Shown piece by piece: positions 40,838 through 51,786 of a stretch of 64,000 nt of DNA. Source of the stretch: Actinostola sp. cb2023. Its lineage: Eukaryota; Cnidaria; Anthozoa; Actiniaria; Actinostolidae. The stretch covers positions 62,001-126,000 of the forward strand of contig JAUJYZ010000781.1 of assembly GCA_033675265.1 (NCBI GenBank), written 5' to 3'. Below the pieces are notes generated by a model, which saw only the letters and a program-made list of their open reading frames with translations, did no database searches and was not told where the DNA came from. The translations under genes and the position numbers were made by a program. How positions within the stretch are numbered: position 1 is the first letter of the stretch; each line of letters opens with the position of its first letter.

Positions 40838-43107
40838 CTAGATAGGTCCGTGTAACACTCCACAATTGAATTTTCTACTGGAAATCTTAAAACCAAAATA
40901 CAAAATTGCTCATGTTTTAAGAATTTTGATTATTGCAAACTAAATTCAAAATTCAAAATTGCTACGTTTTTGTATATTCAAACTTTAGAATTTTAATTCT
41001 AACTTAAAAGTTCAAAAATCTCAAAAGCACACAAAATTACAAAGCAGAACGGAAAACAAAAAAAAGCTAATTGATTATTATTTATTTGAACGTGATATCA
41101 ATTTACAAAATCTTTGTAATTTCACTTTTTTAAGTTTCAAAAGATGGAAGCTCCCTTTAGGGGAGGGGTCAAAAGAGCTGTTGGCCATGGTCAAGAGAGG
41201 ACAATATATTTATATGCCACCCCACCCATATATGTTACTTTTCAACCAAGGTACACCCGCTCCCACGATTGAAAGGAAGTTTACACATATAAGCATGTTT
41301 CAGAATATTTGCTTAGCAACCAGCAACAACCGTATCGGTAAAAGCGATCAATTTAATTACACATTAATTGTCGTTGTCTTGAGAAAATAAAGTTTAACCG
41401 GGTAGACTTTGTACGAAAATGTGCATATTATTGTGACAGGAAAAAGTGTCCGTTGTACGTATTATCCGTTGTGTACGTATGGAAACGGGTATATCATAGG
41501 CATTTGTATGAGTTTCAGCCGTGACAGAACAACATGTCCGTATATTAACCGGGTGTCCGTATTAACCGGGTGTCTGACATGTAATAACCGGGTGTCCGTA
41601 TTAAGCCGGGTCCAGTCCACTGTCAGTAGTACCAAGTTCATTGAACGATTCTTTAATAGCGTACTAGCTATAGTATAGCTTATATTATAAATATATTGTT
41701 ATTTTACAGGTTAGGCATACATACGGTAGAAGAATATTGTACTGGCCTTCTTCGTTCTAGGGGTTATAATCTTGGGGAACGAGCGGTTCGGCCGCAAAGC
41801 TCAGTAGCAAAAACAACTCTATTTTATCAGGCACAAAGACGATGGAACACGGAAAGACTTCGAAATCCGACTCCATATTTTGCAGCATATGCTGGACCTA
41901 AGATCCATGTAGAGCATATGCTGTACATAAGATCCATGTAGATCAAAACGAGAGGTTGGCTGAGTATGGAGTCGTTCATATATTTTACAGCATATGCTGT
42001 ACATATATAAGATCCATGTAGATCAAAACGAGAGGTTGGCTGAGTATGGCCGGAGTCGTTCATATTTTGCAGCATATGCTGGACCTAAGATCCATGTAGA
42101 TCAAAACGAGAAGTTGGCTGAGTATGGAGTCGTTCACGTACTATTAGCTACGATTGGTCGAAAATGATTTTTCACGTTTGTAGATTATACAGGTGCACCA
42201 GAAGTTCAGTCGTAGGAGCGCGTGTATATACCTTGGTTGAAAAGTTATACACCTATTTCAAAAATGGTTGTCGTAGACACCAGTCCATAGGCAATAGGTT
42301 ATACGTCGTTGCAAGACCGAACTGCATTATGGTAACAGCTTGAATAGCCAAAAACGTATGAAAACCTATATGATATCGTACCTATTTCCATTTCAACAGA
42401 CCAAGACACATTTTGAATCGAATTTTATAAAATATTTCTGACATACATGCCATTCCAGCTGTTACCATAATGCAGTTCGGTCTTGGAACGACCTATAACC
42501 TATTGCCTATGGACTGATGTCCTCGACAACCTTTTTTGAAATAGGTGTATATAGTTAATTGCATAATCGTTGTCCGGTTGAAAATCATAAATCATAGAAG
42601 CTGAGACCACAAGAATGGATGGGAAGTCAGTTTATGACTCACATTACATACAGATAAATTCAATGTTCTTGTAGTTTTGAAGGTACATGTATATGAGCTA
42701 TTTAACTAAGATCCTACAAGTCTGGATTAAAATGTCGATCATTTGAAGGGGTTATTTGAGAGTTTTAATTTCCCAGAATTCCTTTTGGTCATAGCTTTCA
42801 TGATTTTCAACCCGACAACGTACGATTATGCAATTAGCTTTATATGGGTGGGGTGGCATATAAATATATTGTCCTCTCTTGACCAACAGCTCTTTTGACC
42901 CCTCCCCTAAAGGGAGCTTCCATCTTTTGAAACTTAAAAAAGCGAAATTACAAAGATTTCATAAATTGAAATCACGTTCAAATAAAGAATAATCAATTAG
43001 CTCTTTTTTTGTTTTCCGTTCTGCTTTCAAAATTAAACATATGTAATTTTGTGTGCTTTTAAGATTTTTGAACTTAATTGTGGAGTGTTACACGGACCGT
43101 ATCTAAT
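40838..43107. mobile_element. Nested palindromic transposon cluster
   Basis: Outer inverted ends: GTCCGTGTAACACTCCACAA near 40847 and its inverse near 43077. Inside, a second inverted pair spans 41046-41235 and 42842-43030 (AGCTCCCTTTAGGGGAGGGG and inverse). Within that are a hairpin element at 42247-42556 (ACACCTATTTCAAAAA ends) and another inverted pair at 42557-42845 (GCATAATCGTTGTCCGG type). No transposase frame. Confidence 0.7.
41875..42140. repeat. Tandem repeat, about 85-bp unit, three copies
   Basis: Unit with GCAGCATATGCTGGACCTAA, GATCCATGTAGATCAAAACG and TTGGCTGAGTATGGAGTCG. Inside the nested transposon cluster. Confidence 0.8.
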
Positions 43108-43283
43108 TGTAACCATATGCCGAATCTTCGACTGATTTTCCTCGTAGAAGTGTTCTCGTTTTAAGGCTGTCAAATTATAGAATCACCTTAATACGTTGGC
43201 CAATAGGAATCCTCCAGGAGACTGACATAGTTTATAAATTAGCTTAGGTTGTAATGCATAATTATCTGTAAACTCACTATAAA

Positions 43284-43877
43284 TATACCTATTTCAATAA
43301 AAGTTGTCGAGGACATCAGTCCATAGTAGTATATTCTAAGTACCTACAATACACACGAATATCCAATGAGATATGGAACAGGAATAGGTGCCTGTCCACG
43401 GTGTGGACAGCGGAGATTCGTGTGTGGGAATTAGGTCGCACCACGCCGTTCGGGTTGGGTGGGTGGGTGAGCGCGAACTGTATATCCTTCGGCGGTAAGA
43501 GAGAGAGGAACTGAGACAAAAGCCTGATGATGAGTTAATATATACACCGTAGTGCATGATGGGTACTCATTGTTATGTTAATTATTCGTATTCATTGCCG
43601 GTATTTAGAATAGGTAATAGGTTATAGGTCGTTGCAAGACCGAACTGTATTATGGTAACAGCTTGAATGGCTAAAACGGTATGAAAAGCTGTATGATATA
43701 TCGTACCTTTCAATATCAACAGGGCAAGACACATTTTGAATCGAATTTTATGAAATATTTCTGGCATACATGCCGCCATTCAACCTGTTACTGATAATGC
43801 AGTTCGGTCTTGGAACGACGTATAACCTATTGCCTGATGTCCTCGACAACCTTTCTTGAAATAGGTGTATACAGTCA
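43284..43877. mobile_element. MITE with AATAGGTGTATA-type ends, relative of 42247-42556
   Basis: Left end ACCTATTTCAATAAAAGTTG, right end CCTTTCTTGAAATAGGTGTA. The inner arms CAAGACCGAACTGTATTATG and ATGCAGTTCGGTCTTGG match the 42.3-kb copy. An unrelated stretch of about 280 bp is inserted in the left arm (about 43325-43605). Confidence 0.7.
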
Positions 43878-44086
43878 ATGTCATAAACGTTGTCCAGCTA
43901 AAAAGAGATTAACACTACAATAAATGTCACGTGTCTCATTCTATATTCATTTTGCGCGCGCGATATGAGCAATTATTGCCGGTGAATGTGGAGCCGATAT
44001 ACTTCATACTTCCCAAGGTTTAACGTCATGCCTTATAGATCCGAGAAGACGTGAAGGCCTAACCATTTGCAGATGTAATTACAAAG

Positions 44087-44091
44087 GCAGC
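44087..44091 (+). repeat. 5-bp target site duplication of the BEL/Pao element (left)
   Basis: GCAGC here and again at 49678-49682, directly outside the two LTRs. Confidence 0.85.
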
Positions 44092-44467
44092 TGTTGTGTT
44101 CGTATAGTTCATTCAATTCGCCTTCGATTGTTTGTTTAGTTGATCGTATCTCGCTTCCGGTGTAATGCACCAGTCAGTGGAAACCCCCGCCCCTGACTAC
44201 CCGGGGAATAGCGGGGCATTAGATTTGAGAAATCGTCTAATCTTTTACTATTGCCCTGCCATTCCCCGCTATGCGTGGCATTTTTTCAAGTCTAATTCAT
44301 ACTTTTGTCCCCCGCCCCGGGGCTCCTGATTTATGCACCTATCAATGTTATGCCCCAGGGTATAGGGGGCGGTCTAACCTAGGGGAATTTGACAATTTCA
44401 GAAATTTTGTATCAATTTCCCCCTCCCTTGCGCATCACTTGAGCATCAAATTCCCACCCCGGGTGTA

Positions 44468-44862
44468 GAAATGGAAACTAATTAGGAATAGACAGAACAA
44501 ATGTTCTGAAAAAATCAGACGCCTCGATATCAGTTATTCTGATTTAATGTGACTGCGTGATGCAGTTAAGCCATTAATGTACTTTACTAATATGACTACT
44601 GTGACTGCGTGATACGATTCGTATGTCATTACAGAAGCAATTCCCAGTTCCGTGAGGCCTGGGAGCAAATGTTCGGTTAAAATCAGCGTCTTTGAGCTAA
44701 TTTGAACTCCGCGCCATTGTAGTTGCCTCGGTAGCTCAGTGGGTAGAGCACCTGTCATGAAATCGGGGTGTCGTGGGTTCGAATCCCGCTCGAGGCATCT
44801 GATTCTTTCTGAACATTTGTTTTGTCTATTCCTCATTAGTTCAGTCCATTTCTATACTTATC
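44468..44862. mobile_element. Nested TIR element containing a tRNA-like sequence
   Basis: Inverted ends (AGAAATGGAAACTAATTAGG to AATCAGACGCCTCGA, and inverse near 44795-44862) lie inside the TAA element. The right end runs directly into the tRNA-like sequence, and its acceptor-stem bases form part of the inverted repeat. Confidence 0.65.
44724..44797 (+). tRNA. tRNA-like sequence inside a mobile element (isotype unclear)
   Basis: Acceptor GCCTCGG pairs with TCGAGGC. The D arm is GCTC..GAGC with A box TAGCTCAGTGG, and the T arm GTGGG-TTCGAAT-CCCGC holds B box GGTTCGAATCC. The anticodon arm is poor: CCTGT against TCGGG with loop CATGAAA, which lacks U33. It is more likely a tRNA-derived promoter or relic than a working tRNA. 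Confidence 0.5.
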
Positions 44863-46014
44863 ATAGTTCTTTATCAGTTTACAAGGTTACTCCCTTTGTC
44901 CAAGTGGGGCACACGTAATCTTCAAAATCCCGACCCTGGCATAAGCCTAAGATGTCAAACTCCCGTGAGTAGCCCATCCCCTACACCCTGGGGCATAACA
45001 TTGATACATGTGTACCGTAGGTGCATTAGGAAGCGGTTTGGCAATCAGAAATTTAGCATCGATATTTCTGCTGTTAAAAGAATGACACTCAGCAAAACAT
45101 CAAACAGGACTAGACTATAGTAAACAAACTATTACATGTGTTATGTACATTAAAAAAAAAATTATACAAGATATGACAAACTATACTTAGTCCTCCTCTT
45201 CCATATTGAGTTTCCTGTGGTTTACGAATCCCGGCCTAGCTCCGGCCTAAGCACCGCCACTCGGCCCGGCTCTTTTTGATTAGCTATCTAATCGAATCTA
45301 AAGCCCTGTATACCATGTCCATTTTACCGCTCTAATCTCCCACTAATGCCCGGCTAATTCCCCGCCATTTCCCCGTATTCCCCGGGTAGTCAGGGGCGGG
45401 GGATTCCACTGACTAGTGCATAACTCGATACTTCGGCGTCACTTCTTAGCGTGTTGAGTAGTTATTGTGAGCCAGTTCGTAGCCGGAGTTATATGCTCAC
45501 CAGATGTAAGTTTTTTCCTACTTTCTCGTTATTTGTATGCCACATTTGCCGTTTATTTAGTATCCATTCCTCGCCTAATTATTGTAATCGTTTATCTTAG
45601 TTTTCACCGTGTGTATTGTCAATAAAGTCTATTGTTATGATACACTGGTTGACACTGGCGTCTTCACGATGACCACTTCGCTTCGCATCGCCTGGGGACG
45701 CGACAGTGAAAAATCTGGGTGTTGTACAGAGTAGAAGTCAGTCACAGCCACTGAAGATCGTAATCGAGAAAAGAACGACCCGATCGAACGTATTAAAAGC
45801 GACACGACAATCCATAACGGAACTTGCCAAGTGAGACCACCAATCAAAACCACCCTCAAATCGCCAAATAAGTGGAGTCCAAGCCATAACATTCAGGTCA
45901 GAACATCCTAATCGTTCAACCTTAATCTTTATACCGGATTGAATCATTCTTGAGCCAAGGAAAGCAGACGAAACGGACGATCGACTTTTCACCTGGCGGG
46001 ATCCCTGTGGTAAA

Positions 46015-49000
46015 ATGAGCCTGACAGCGGACTCGGCAGAAAACGGAAAGCGTCAACGTTCTCTCTCGCGCAAAGCGCTCCAAAATGCAATCGAAGAAAA
46101 AGGACAAGAAGTTCAAGGGAGTGCACAAGCCCTGAAACGGTTATGCGATACAGCAATGGCGAACCACGAGAACGTGAGCAACGAAAGAGTACAGGCCATA
46201 CAGACGGCATCAGAAACGTACAAACGAACACTCGACGAACTAGGTCAACTATTCCAACAAGACAAGTGGGGTGACTATGACCAAGAAGCAGCCATAGCCA
46301 AAGAATTCAGTGTCCTAGAGCGCGCACGAGCACTCACCAGAGAAAATGAGCACCTAAACGATAGAGCGTCTCAGTCCTCCAGCGGAACAAAATACACGTC
46401 TGCCTCCCGCGTATCATCGTCCTCCAGCTCAGCGAGACGAAGAGCGCAGGCCGAAGCAGCCGTAGCTCGGAAACAGGCCGAATACGACAGGATGATCGCC
46501 GAGAAAGAGACCGCCAGGAGATTACAGGAAGCAGACGAAAGACGACGCCAGGAGGAGCAACGAGCGCAACACGACCATGAAATAGCGTTGATGAGAGCGG
46601 AGAGAGTGGAAGCCATCGCTAATGCGAAACTGCAGGCAATCGACGAAGCTATAGCAGCTGAAGTGGAGGCATCAGAATGTGAGCTCCCAGGGGTTCAAGG
46701 TCCCGCTGAAACCGCAGAGCGTGTTGGAACGTGGGTACAGAATCAAGCTACTTCAGCTGCAGACGGACCGAACCAACTAGAGAAGCAGCAGCCGCCAGCA
46801 GCTACATACCGACAATACTCGCTAGAAAATCAGCGACCAAAGTTCCCAACACTTCCCAAGGAAGCTGAATCCACCCCGAAGCAGAGCACCTGCAGAAATC
46901 TGACCGCAGTGAACACGGATACCCCCGTGGCGAAAACTCAACGCGGTAGAACTGGGCGACCATTAGTGACGTCTACCCCCAGAGAAGAGTACAGTCTTCT
47001 TGAGACCTTTGCAGTAACAAACCAACGGCTGGTGGCAGGAATCTCAAGACAAAATCTCCCGAAGTGCCACCCAGACACATTCAGTGGTGATGTCACTCTC
47101 TTCCATCCCTGGAAGAGATCCTTCAAGGCAATGGTTGCAGACGCAGAAGTCTCAGCATCTCAAGAGACAAACTACCTCAGAAACTTTACCGCCGGTTCTG
47201 CACAAGAAGTAGTGGACAACTTTCGCCGAAGGCAGCATGAAGATCCAGCCAAGGTCCTCAAATGCCTCTGGGAAGAGCTCGAGAGACGCTTCGGCAACAC
47301 AGCTGCCATCACAAACAATCTCTTGGAACGCCTGACGGAGACAGCCAAGTTTCACGACAAGGATCCTACAGGACTTCAGACATTTGCGGATCTATGTGCA
47401 GACATCGACAGTCAACTACAGTACCTGCCTGGACTCGGTTCCCTGAACTATCCGAACGTCTTACGACCCATCATCGAGTCACTTCCAAGCTTCTTACGCT
47501 CAAAGTGGGAAAAGGAAATAGTGAAGTACGCTCTTAAGCATCAGGATATGTACCCTGGTTTCCATGAGTTCGCGTCGATGATCGAAGGCCAAGCTAGGAT
47601 GAAAAGTCATCCAAACGTCGTAGCGAGCGGAGTTCAGGACACTAACATCTCCAAAACCCGCATCGACATCTTGAAGAAAAACGTTAACATTGGCTCAAGA
47701 TCAGACACCAACATAAGAAGTGTGCTCAAGACGGATGCCAGCAACGAGCAGGAGAAGTACTGCCTCTTCCACCAGCGTAAGGGCCACTCGCTAAAGGAAT
47801 GCAAGGCGTTCGACGAAAAGACCTTTCAAGAAAGGTCCGAGTGGATCCAAAAGGCCAAACTTTGCTTCCGCTGCTTTGAAGCAAATCACATCGCAAAGGA
47901 TTGTAAAGCCGATGTCCGCTGCGAGATATGCGAGAGTGATCGCCATCCGACCTTACTGCACAGAGAGAGGGACCACGGCGAGGAGGTGACATCCAAGTGC
48001 ACCTCGATGTGCAACGGAAGGAGAGGAGGCCTTTCGTGCAGCAAGATAATCTTGGTCGATGTCTCCCACCAGAACCGCCCTGACGAGACCCGACGCATTT
48101 ACGCTCTTATAGATGACCAGAGCAACGCCTCCATGATAACGTCAGACCTCGCCAACGAGCTTCAGGTGAACGGACCCGCCGAAAGATACCTTCTGTCTAC
48201 ATGCAGCGCCACCAAAACAGTTACGTATGGCCGTCGTGTACCCGGATTGGTCATCAGTGCTAATGGGAAGAGCGCGAGACTTCCGACGCTAATAGAGTGC
48301 AACAGCATACCTCAAGAAAAACATGAGATCCCAACACCAGAGATTGCGATGCAGTACGACCACCTTCGCGGAATTGCTAACGAAATCCCTCCTGTAGACC
48401 CTCAAGCAAAGGTACAGATACTCATTGGAAGAGATGCCCCGGAACTTCTTAAAGTCAGAGCTTTCAAGAATGGACCTAAGGGAGCTCCATGGGCCCAGAA
48501 GTTAGACTTGGGATGGACAATCTCTGGACAGGTTTGCCTGAACAGAACAGGAGGACCCATCCACATCACCGCGCGATGTACCAGCATATCGGCGGCCATC
48601 CAGAAACATTCAAGCGACCCACATGAGCCTGAAGTGTCTCCGTGCTGCAATCACTTCGAACTAAAAGACAACAACCCCGCAGACCTCGCCACAGGAGGCA
48701 CTGATGCCAACAAGCTGACCAATGCTCAGTGGCTAAAGGGGCCCCAATTCCTGAGACAGACCGATACATCGTTGGAATCTGTTGGTGACGACATCACACT
48801 CGACGAGGAAGATCCAGAAGTACGACGAGAAATAACCGTCAACCACACCACCATTACCACCGGTATGGGAACAGAAAGGCTGGCCCGCTTCTCGAACTGG
48901 TCCTCTCTTCGTCGTGCCGTGGCAGTCCCGATAACCATGCGCAAAAGATGGAGGAGGGTACAATACCGATGGAGACGGAAGTATCTGCAAAACATGCAAC

Positions 49001-49269
49001 GACACTCAAAGTGGCAAGATCAACAAGTCAACCTTCAGACTGGGGACATTGTTCTTGTCAAGGATGTAAGCACCCACCCCAACAACTGGCCTCTCGGTAG
49101 GATACAAGAAGCCATCGAAAGTGAGGACGGAAACGTGAGAAAGGCAAAGATCTTGATGCACGACGGAGGACGCACCAAGACATTACTGCACCCCATCACT
49201 CAGCTGGTGCTGCTTCTCTCCCCCAACCAAGAAAACACAGACGTTTACAAGAACATTATTGACATTTAG
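46015..49269 (+). CDS. BEL/Pao gag-protease polyprotein with in-frame loss of RT, RNase H and integrase
   Basis: 1084 codons, one uninterrupted frame. In order: a long basic and Glu/Arg-rich coiled-coil N terminus (to about residue 230); the Pao gag region (DUF1759-like, about 345-510, FSGDVTLFHPWKRSF); zinc knuckles near 585-650 (a C-x2-H-x4-H-x4-C form, the classical CFRCFEANHIAKDC and CEICESDRHPTLLH); the retropepsin-like DUF1758 region (IYALIDDQSNASMI, then ILIGRD and LGWTISG). The frame then jumps to ADLATGG and QWLKGPQFL, which normally follow RNase H. It jumps again from RFSNWSSLRRAVA straight to RKRWRRVQY and the C-terminal DUF5641 region (GDIVLVKD, WPLGRI). So two large segments are missing without breaking the frame. 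Whether the protein is used is inference. ATG chosen as the first in frame. Confidence 0.9.
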   Translation: MSLTADSAENGKRQRSLSRKALQNAIEEKGQEVQGSAQALKRLCDTAMANHENVSNERVQAIQTASETYKRTLDELGQLFQQDKWGDYDQEAAIAKEFSVLERARALTRENEHLNDRASQSSSGTKYTSASRVSSSSSSARRRAQAEAAVARKQAEYDRMIAEKETARRLQEADERRRQEEQRAQHDHEIALMRAERVEAIANAKLQAIDEAIAAEVEASECELPGVQGPAETAERVGTWVQNQATSAADGPNQLEKQQPPAATYRQYSLENQRPKFPTLPKEAESTPKQSTCRNLTAVNTDTPVAKTQRGRTGRPLVTSTPREEYSLLETFAVTNQRLVAGISRQNLPKCHPDTFSGDVTLFHPWKRSFKAMVADAEVSASQETNYLRNFTAGSAQEVVDNFRRRQHEDPAKVLKCLWEELERRFGNTAAITNNLLERLTETAKFHDKDPTGLQTFADLCADIDSQLQYLPGLGSLNYPNVLRPIIESLPSFLRSKWEKEIVKYALKHQDMYPGFHEFASMIEGQARMKSHPNVVASGVQDTNISKTRIDILKKNVNIGSRSDTNIRSVLKTDASNEQEKYCLFHQRKGHSLKECKAFDEKTFQERSEWIQKAKLCFRCFEANHIAKDCKADVRCEICESDRHPTLLHRERDHGEEVTSKCTSMCNGRRGGLSCSKIILVDVSHQNRPDETRRIYALIDDQSNASMITSDLANELQVNGPAERYLLSTCSATKTVTYGRRVPGLVISANGKSARLPTLIECNSIPQEKHEIPTPEIAMQYDHLRGIANEIPPVDPQAKVQILIGRDAPELLKVRAFKNGPKGAPWAQKLDLGWTISGQVCLNRTGGPIHITARCTSISAAIQKHSSDPHEPEVSPCCNHFELKDNNPADLATGGTDANKLTNAQWLKGPQFLRQTDTSLESVGDDITLDEEDPEVRREITVNHTTITTGMGTERLARFSNWSSLRRAVAVPITMRKRWRRVQYRWRRKYLQNMQRHSKWQDQQVNLQTGDIVLVKDVSTHPNNWPLGRIQEAIESEDGNVRKAKILMHDGGRTKTLLHPITQLVLLLSPNQENTDVYKNIIDI

Positions 49270-49321
49270 TCATATTTAGTTAGTTACAGTTAGTGCAAGG
49301 ATAGTATCTTTGGGCGAGGAG

Positions 49322-49677
49322 TGTTGTGTTCGTATAGTTCATTCAATTCGCCTTCGATTGTTTGTTTAGTTGATCGTATCTCGCTTCCGGTGTAACTCGA
49401 TACTTCGGCGTCACTTCTTAGCGTGTTGAGTAGTTATTGTGAGCCAGTTCGTAGCCGGAGTTATATGCCCACCAGATGTAAGTTTTTTCCTACTTTCTCG
49501 TTATTTGTATGCCACATTTGCCGTTTATTTAGTATCCATTCCTCGCCTAATTATTGTAATCGTTTATCTTAGTTTTCACCGTGTGTATTGTCAATAAAGT
49601 CTATTGTTATGATACACTGGTTGACACTGGCGTCTTCACGATGACCACTTCGCTTCGCATCGCCTGGGGACGCGACA
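49322..49677 (+). repeat. 3' LTR of the BEL/Pao element
   Basis: 356 bp, intact, TG..CA, followed by the GCAGC target duplication. A weak purine run GGGCGAGGAG precedes it (polypurine tract). AATAAA occurs near 49592 within the LTR. Confidence 0.9.
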
Positions 49678-49718
49678 GCAGCACCTTCTCCTCAATTATT
49701 TTAAGACCCTGAGTAATG

Positions 49719-49783
49719 GTCCGGCCGGGACTCGAACCACGAACCTCCCGCACAATATAGACCGGTACTCAACCAACCGGACG
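49719..49783 (-). repeat. Degenerate tRNA-derived (SINE-head-like) sequence
   Basis: On the minus strand, ends GTCCGG and CCGGAC pair, and a B box GGTTCGAGTCCC and an A-box-like TGGTTGAGTACC are present. It is too short (65 nt) and lacks a proper anticodon arm, so it is not a working tRNA. Confidence 0.5.
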
Positions 49784-50950
49784 GCGATTCAATTCACTAT
49801 AAACGCATCCCCGCGACATACAATGCACATTGGAAAAAAATGTTCTCTCGATCTTCAAACCTTAGGAAATTTATTGGAAATTCTTTGGAAATGTCTAAAA
49901 CTGAGCTTGGAAATTGAAATTGAAAATTTGCAACGAATTTCCCATGAATTTCCAAGGTTTGAAGATCGAGCGTTAATGTCAGTTTTTCTATGATCAGGAC
50001 TGATGTACGTACTATATTTAAAGGAAATATTTTCATTGAAATGTTTATTGTAGTTTTGAGTCCCATTAAGTTAAGTTGCAGGCCCTTACTATGTAAAGGA
50101 GACTTAAAAGATTACTATTATTATCTTATTACCTGAGCTAAATTATATTTTCACGCTAACTTATTATGTGATTGCGGATTGATTTATTATTTTTCATTAG
50201 TATGTGGATATCATTTGATTCATACATAAGCAAAACGTTTTTGCTTATTTGTTGGTTCAGGTAATAAGTCATGTAAAATATAAATTCAAAAATATGCAAA
50301 AAATATAATTTAATTTTGAAGTAAAACCATAGGCAGCCCAACCATTGCTTTTGAGGCTACTAAATAATCAAATAAAATGATAATTGCGTCGTTTTTTTGA
50401 TGGGCCGGTGCCTTAGTTGTGACAATTTGGTTCTAAAAATTGTGACGTCATGTGGTCACGTGACCTTTTGGCTTAAATGCGGTCGCGAATTCAATTCACA
50501 ATGAAATAGTTTTTACGTAATAGCGTTAAGGATAACTAGTTAAAAAAAATAGCGTTGAGAAAACCTGTCTCGGAATTACAGTTTAAGAGAAAACTACAGA
50601 AATATAAACTGATGAAATGGTCACGTGACCTCTTTTCCGAAATATTCTCCTTGCAAAAAGCGGGAGACAGGTTTCCTAAACGAACGTTACTGAATAGATG
50701 ATCATAAACGTGATTATACACACATATTCGCTTTCACTTTTCTCTTAAACTGGCGACCGCATTTTATATTTTATTTTCAAATTTATTTGTCACGTGGTTA
50801 ACCACGTGATATGCTGTTTTGGATTTCATTCACTTAAATGAGTAGAGGATATAAAACTCTAAAGGTATACCAATTTTTGTGATGCTTAGTCAAAATGCTT
50901 AGACATTATAATTTTTTTCGTTTTTCTGGTATTTTTAAAAGGCTTGAACC
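49784..50950. other. Intergenic, AT-rich, small inverted repeats only
   Basis: 49850-49970 has an imperfect inverted pair (GATCTTCAAACCTTAGGAAA and inverse). 50455-50780 has a weak inverted pair around AAATGCGGTCGC. No gene. Confidence 0.5.
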
Positions 50951-50958
50951 GGTCAATC

Positions 50959-51702
50959 ACATTCTCGTACCCAGAGCCCGCTCGTCATTTGGTTTGTCGC
51001 TGGCTCTGGGAAACCCTGTTGCTCGGTCGTCAAATTTTGACGACCAAGTCGTCAGAGCGCATGCTCATACTAAAGACCGGTGAGAGCGGGTACTGTGGAA
51101 GAGTCTACTGGCTACGTAGTATTTACGTTGGTTTGAATATTCAAAATAACAAGTACACAAGTTTGTACATTTATCTTCGTGTAGCCGTTTAAAATCCCTT
51201 CGACGTTCATCACCGGTTCTTCTCTGGCTCTGTTGCGGTAAAGGCTGGACGATAAATCATGTTCTAATATAATCTTGCATGTGAACCTTCCTGTCTTCCG
51301 CTTTGTTATTGTTTCTCTTGAATTATAAAAATATTCCTTTGAATACTCAAAGCGAGTACGATCGATTGTGTCTGTAGCCGTTACTTTACTTTTATAATTT
51401 ATGTATGTCATGTATTGTTAGATCTCCCTTTACGAATTCAGATCAATTTATGTCTACACAGTCACTCTCATTTCCATAGCTTTATAATTCAATAACGGAA
51501 TACCATTGTATGAAAATACAACCGTCGCTGTCATTCCTTTCGTTCGCCTTGCAAGTTTGAATCTTTGTTGATCTCATGAACCAATCAAATACGATCAGTC
51601 ATTGTTGATTTCATCAGCCAATGAAATTCGCTAAAATTTCAGGGATTCCCAGAGCCAGCGACAAACCAAATGACGAGCGGGCTCTGGGTACGAGAATGCG
51701 GT
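50959..51702. mobile_element. TIR element upstream of the SENP6/7-like gene
   Basis: Inverted ends of about 50 bp: CATTCTCGTACCCAGAGCCC and TCGTCATTTGGTTTGTCGCT at the left, exact inverses at 51640-51695. About 740 bp, no transposase frame. Its right end is 85 bp from the candidate start codon of the next gene. Confidence 0.8.
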
Positions 51703-51786
51703 CAATCAAAAATATCGAGTGCGAGGAGCCTGGAGACGAATATTTCAAAACGAGGCTCCATTTCGCGCGCTCTTTTACAATTCAAA

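Larger units (their letters stand above)
44166..45420. mobile_element. TIR element with TAA duplication (PIF/Harbinger-like, non-autonomous)
   Basis: 1255 bp. The inverted ends of about 50 bp are about 90% alike: TGCACCAGTCAGTGGAA at the left, TTCCACTGACTAGTGCA at the right, both followed inward by CCCCGCCCCTGACTACCCGG or its inverse. TAA is duplicated (44163-44165 and 45421-45423), and the empty site is preserved in the 3' LTR. A 3-bp TAA/TTA duplication is typical of PIF/Harbinger. No transposase frame. Confidence 0.75.
44092..45705 (+). repeat. 5' LTR, split by an insertion
   Basis: LTR sequence at 44092-44165 and 45424-45705; the rest is the inserted element plus its duplicated TAA. With the insert removed the length is 356 bp, equal to the 3' LTR. 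Confidence 0.9.
44092..49677 (+). mobile_element. BEL/Pao LTR retrotransposon, internally deleted
   Basis: Two LTRs of 356 bp (starting TGTTGTGTTCG, ending GGGGACGCGACA) bound the element; I noticed one difference between them (CTCACC against CCCACC). Flanks are GCAGC direct repeats. The 5' LTR is split by a younger insertion at 44166-45420. The single frame 46015-49269 has BEL/Pao gag and protease domains but no reverse transcriptase, RNase H core or integrase. A 4-6 bp target duplication and TG..CA ends fit the BEL/Pao superfamily. Young by LTR identity, and it must rely on a full-length relative for copying. Confidence 0.9.

Noticed and set aside
49719..49783. Functional tRNA gene on the minus strand
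   Set aside because: Only the boxes and acceptor ends remain; 65 nt with no sound anticodon arm.
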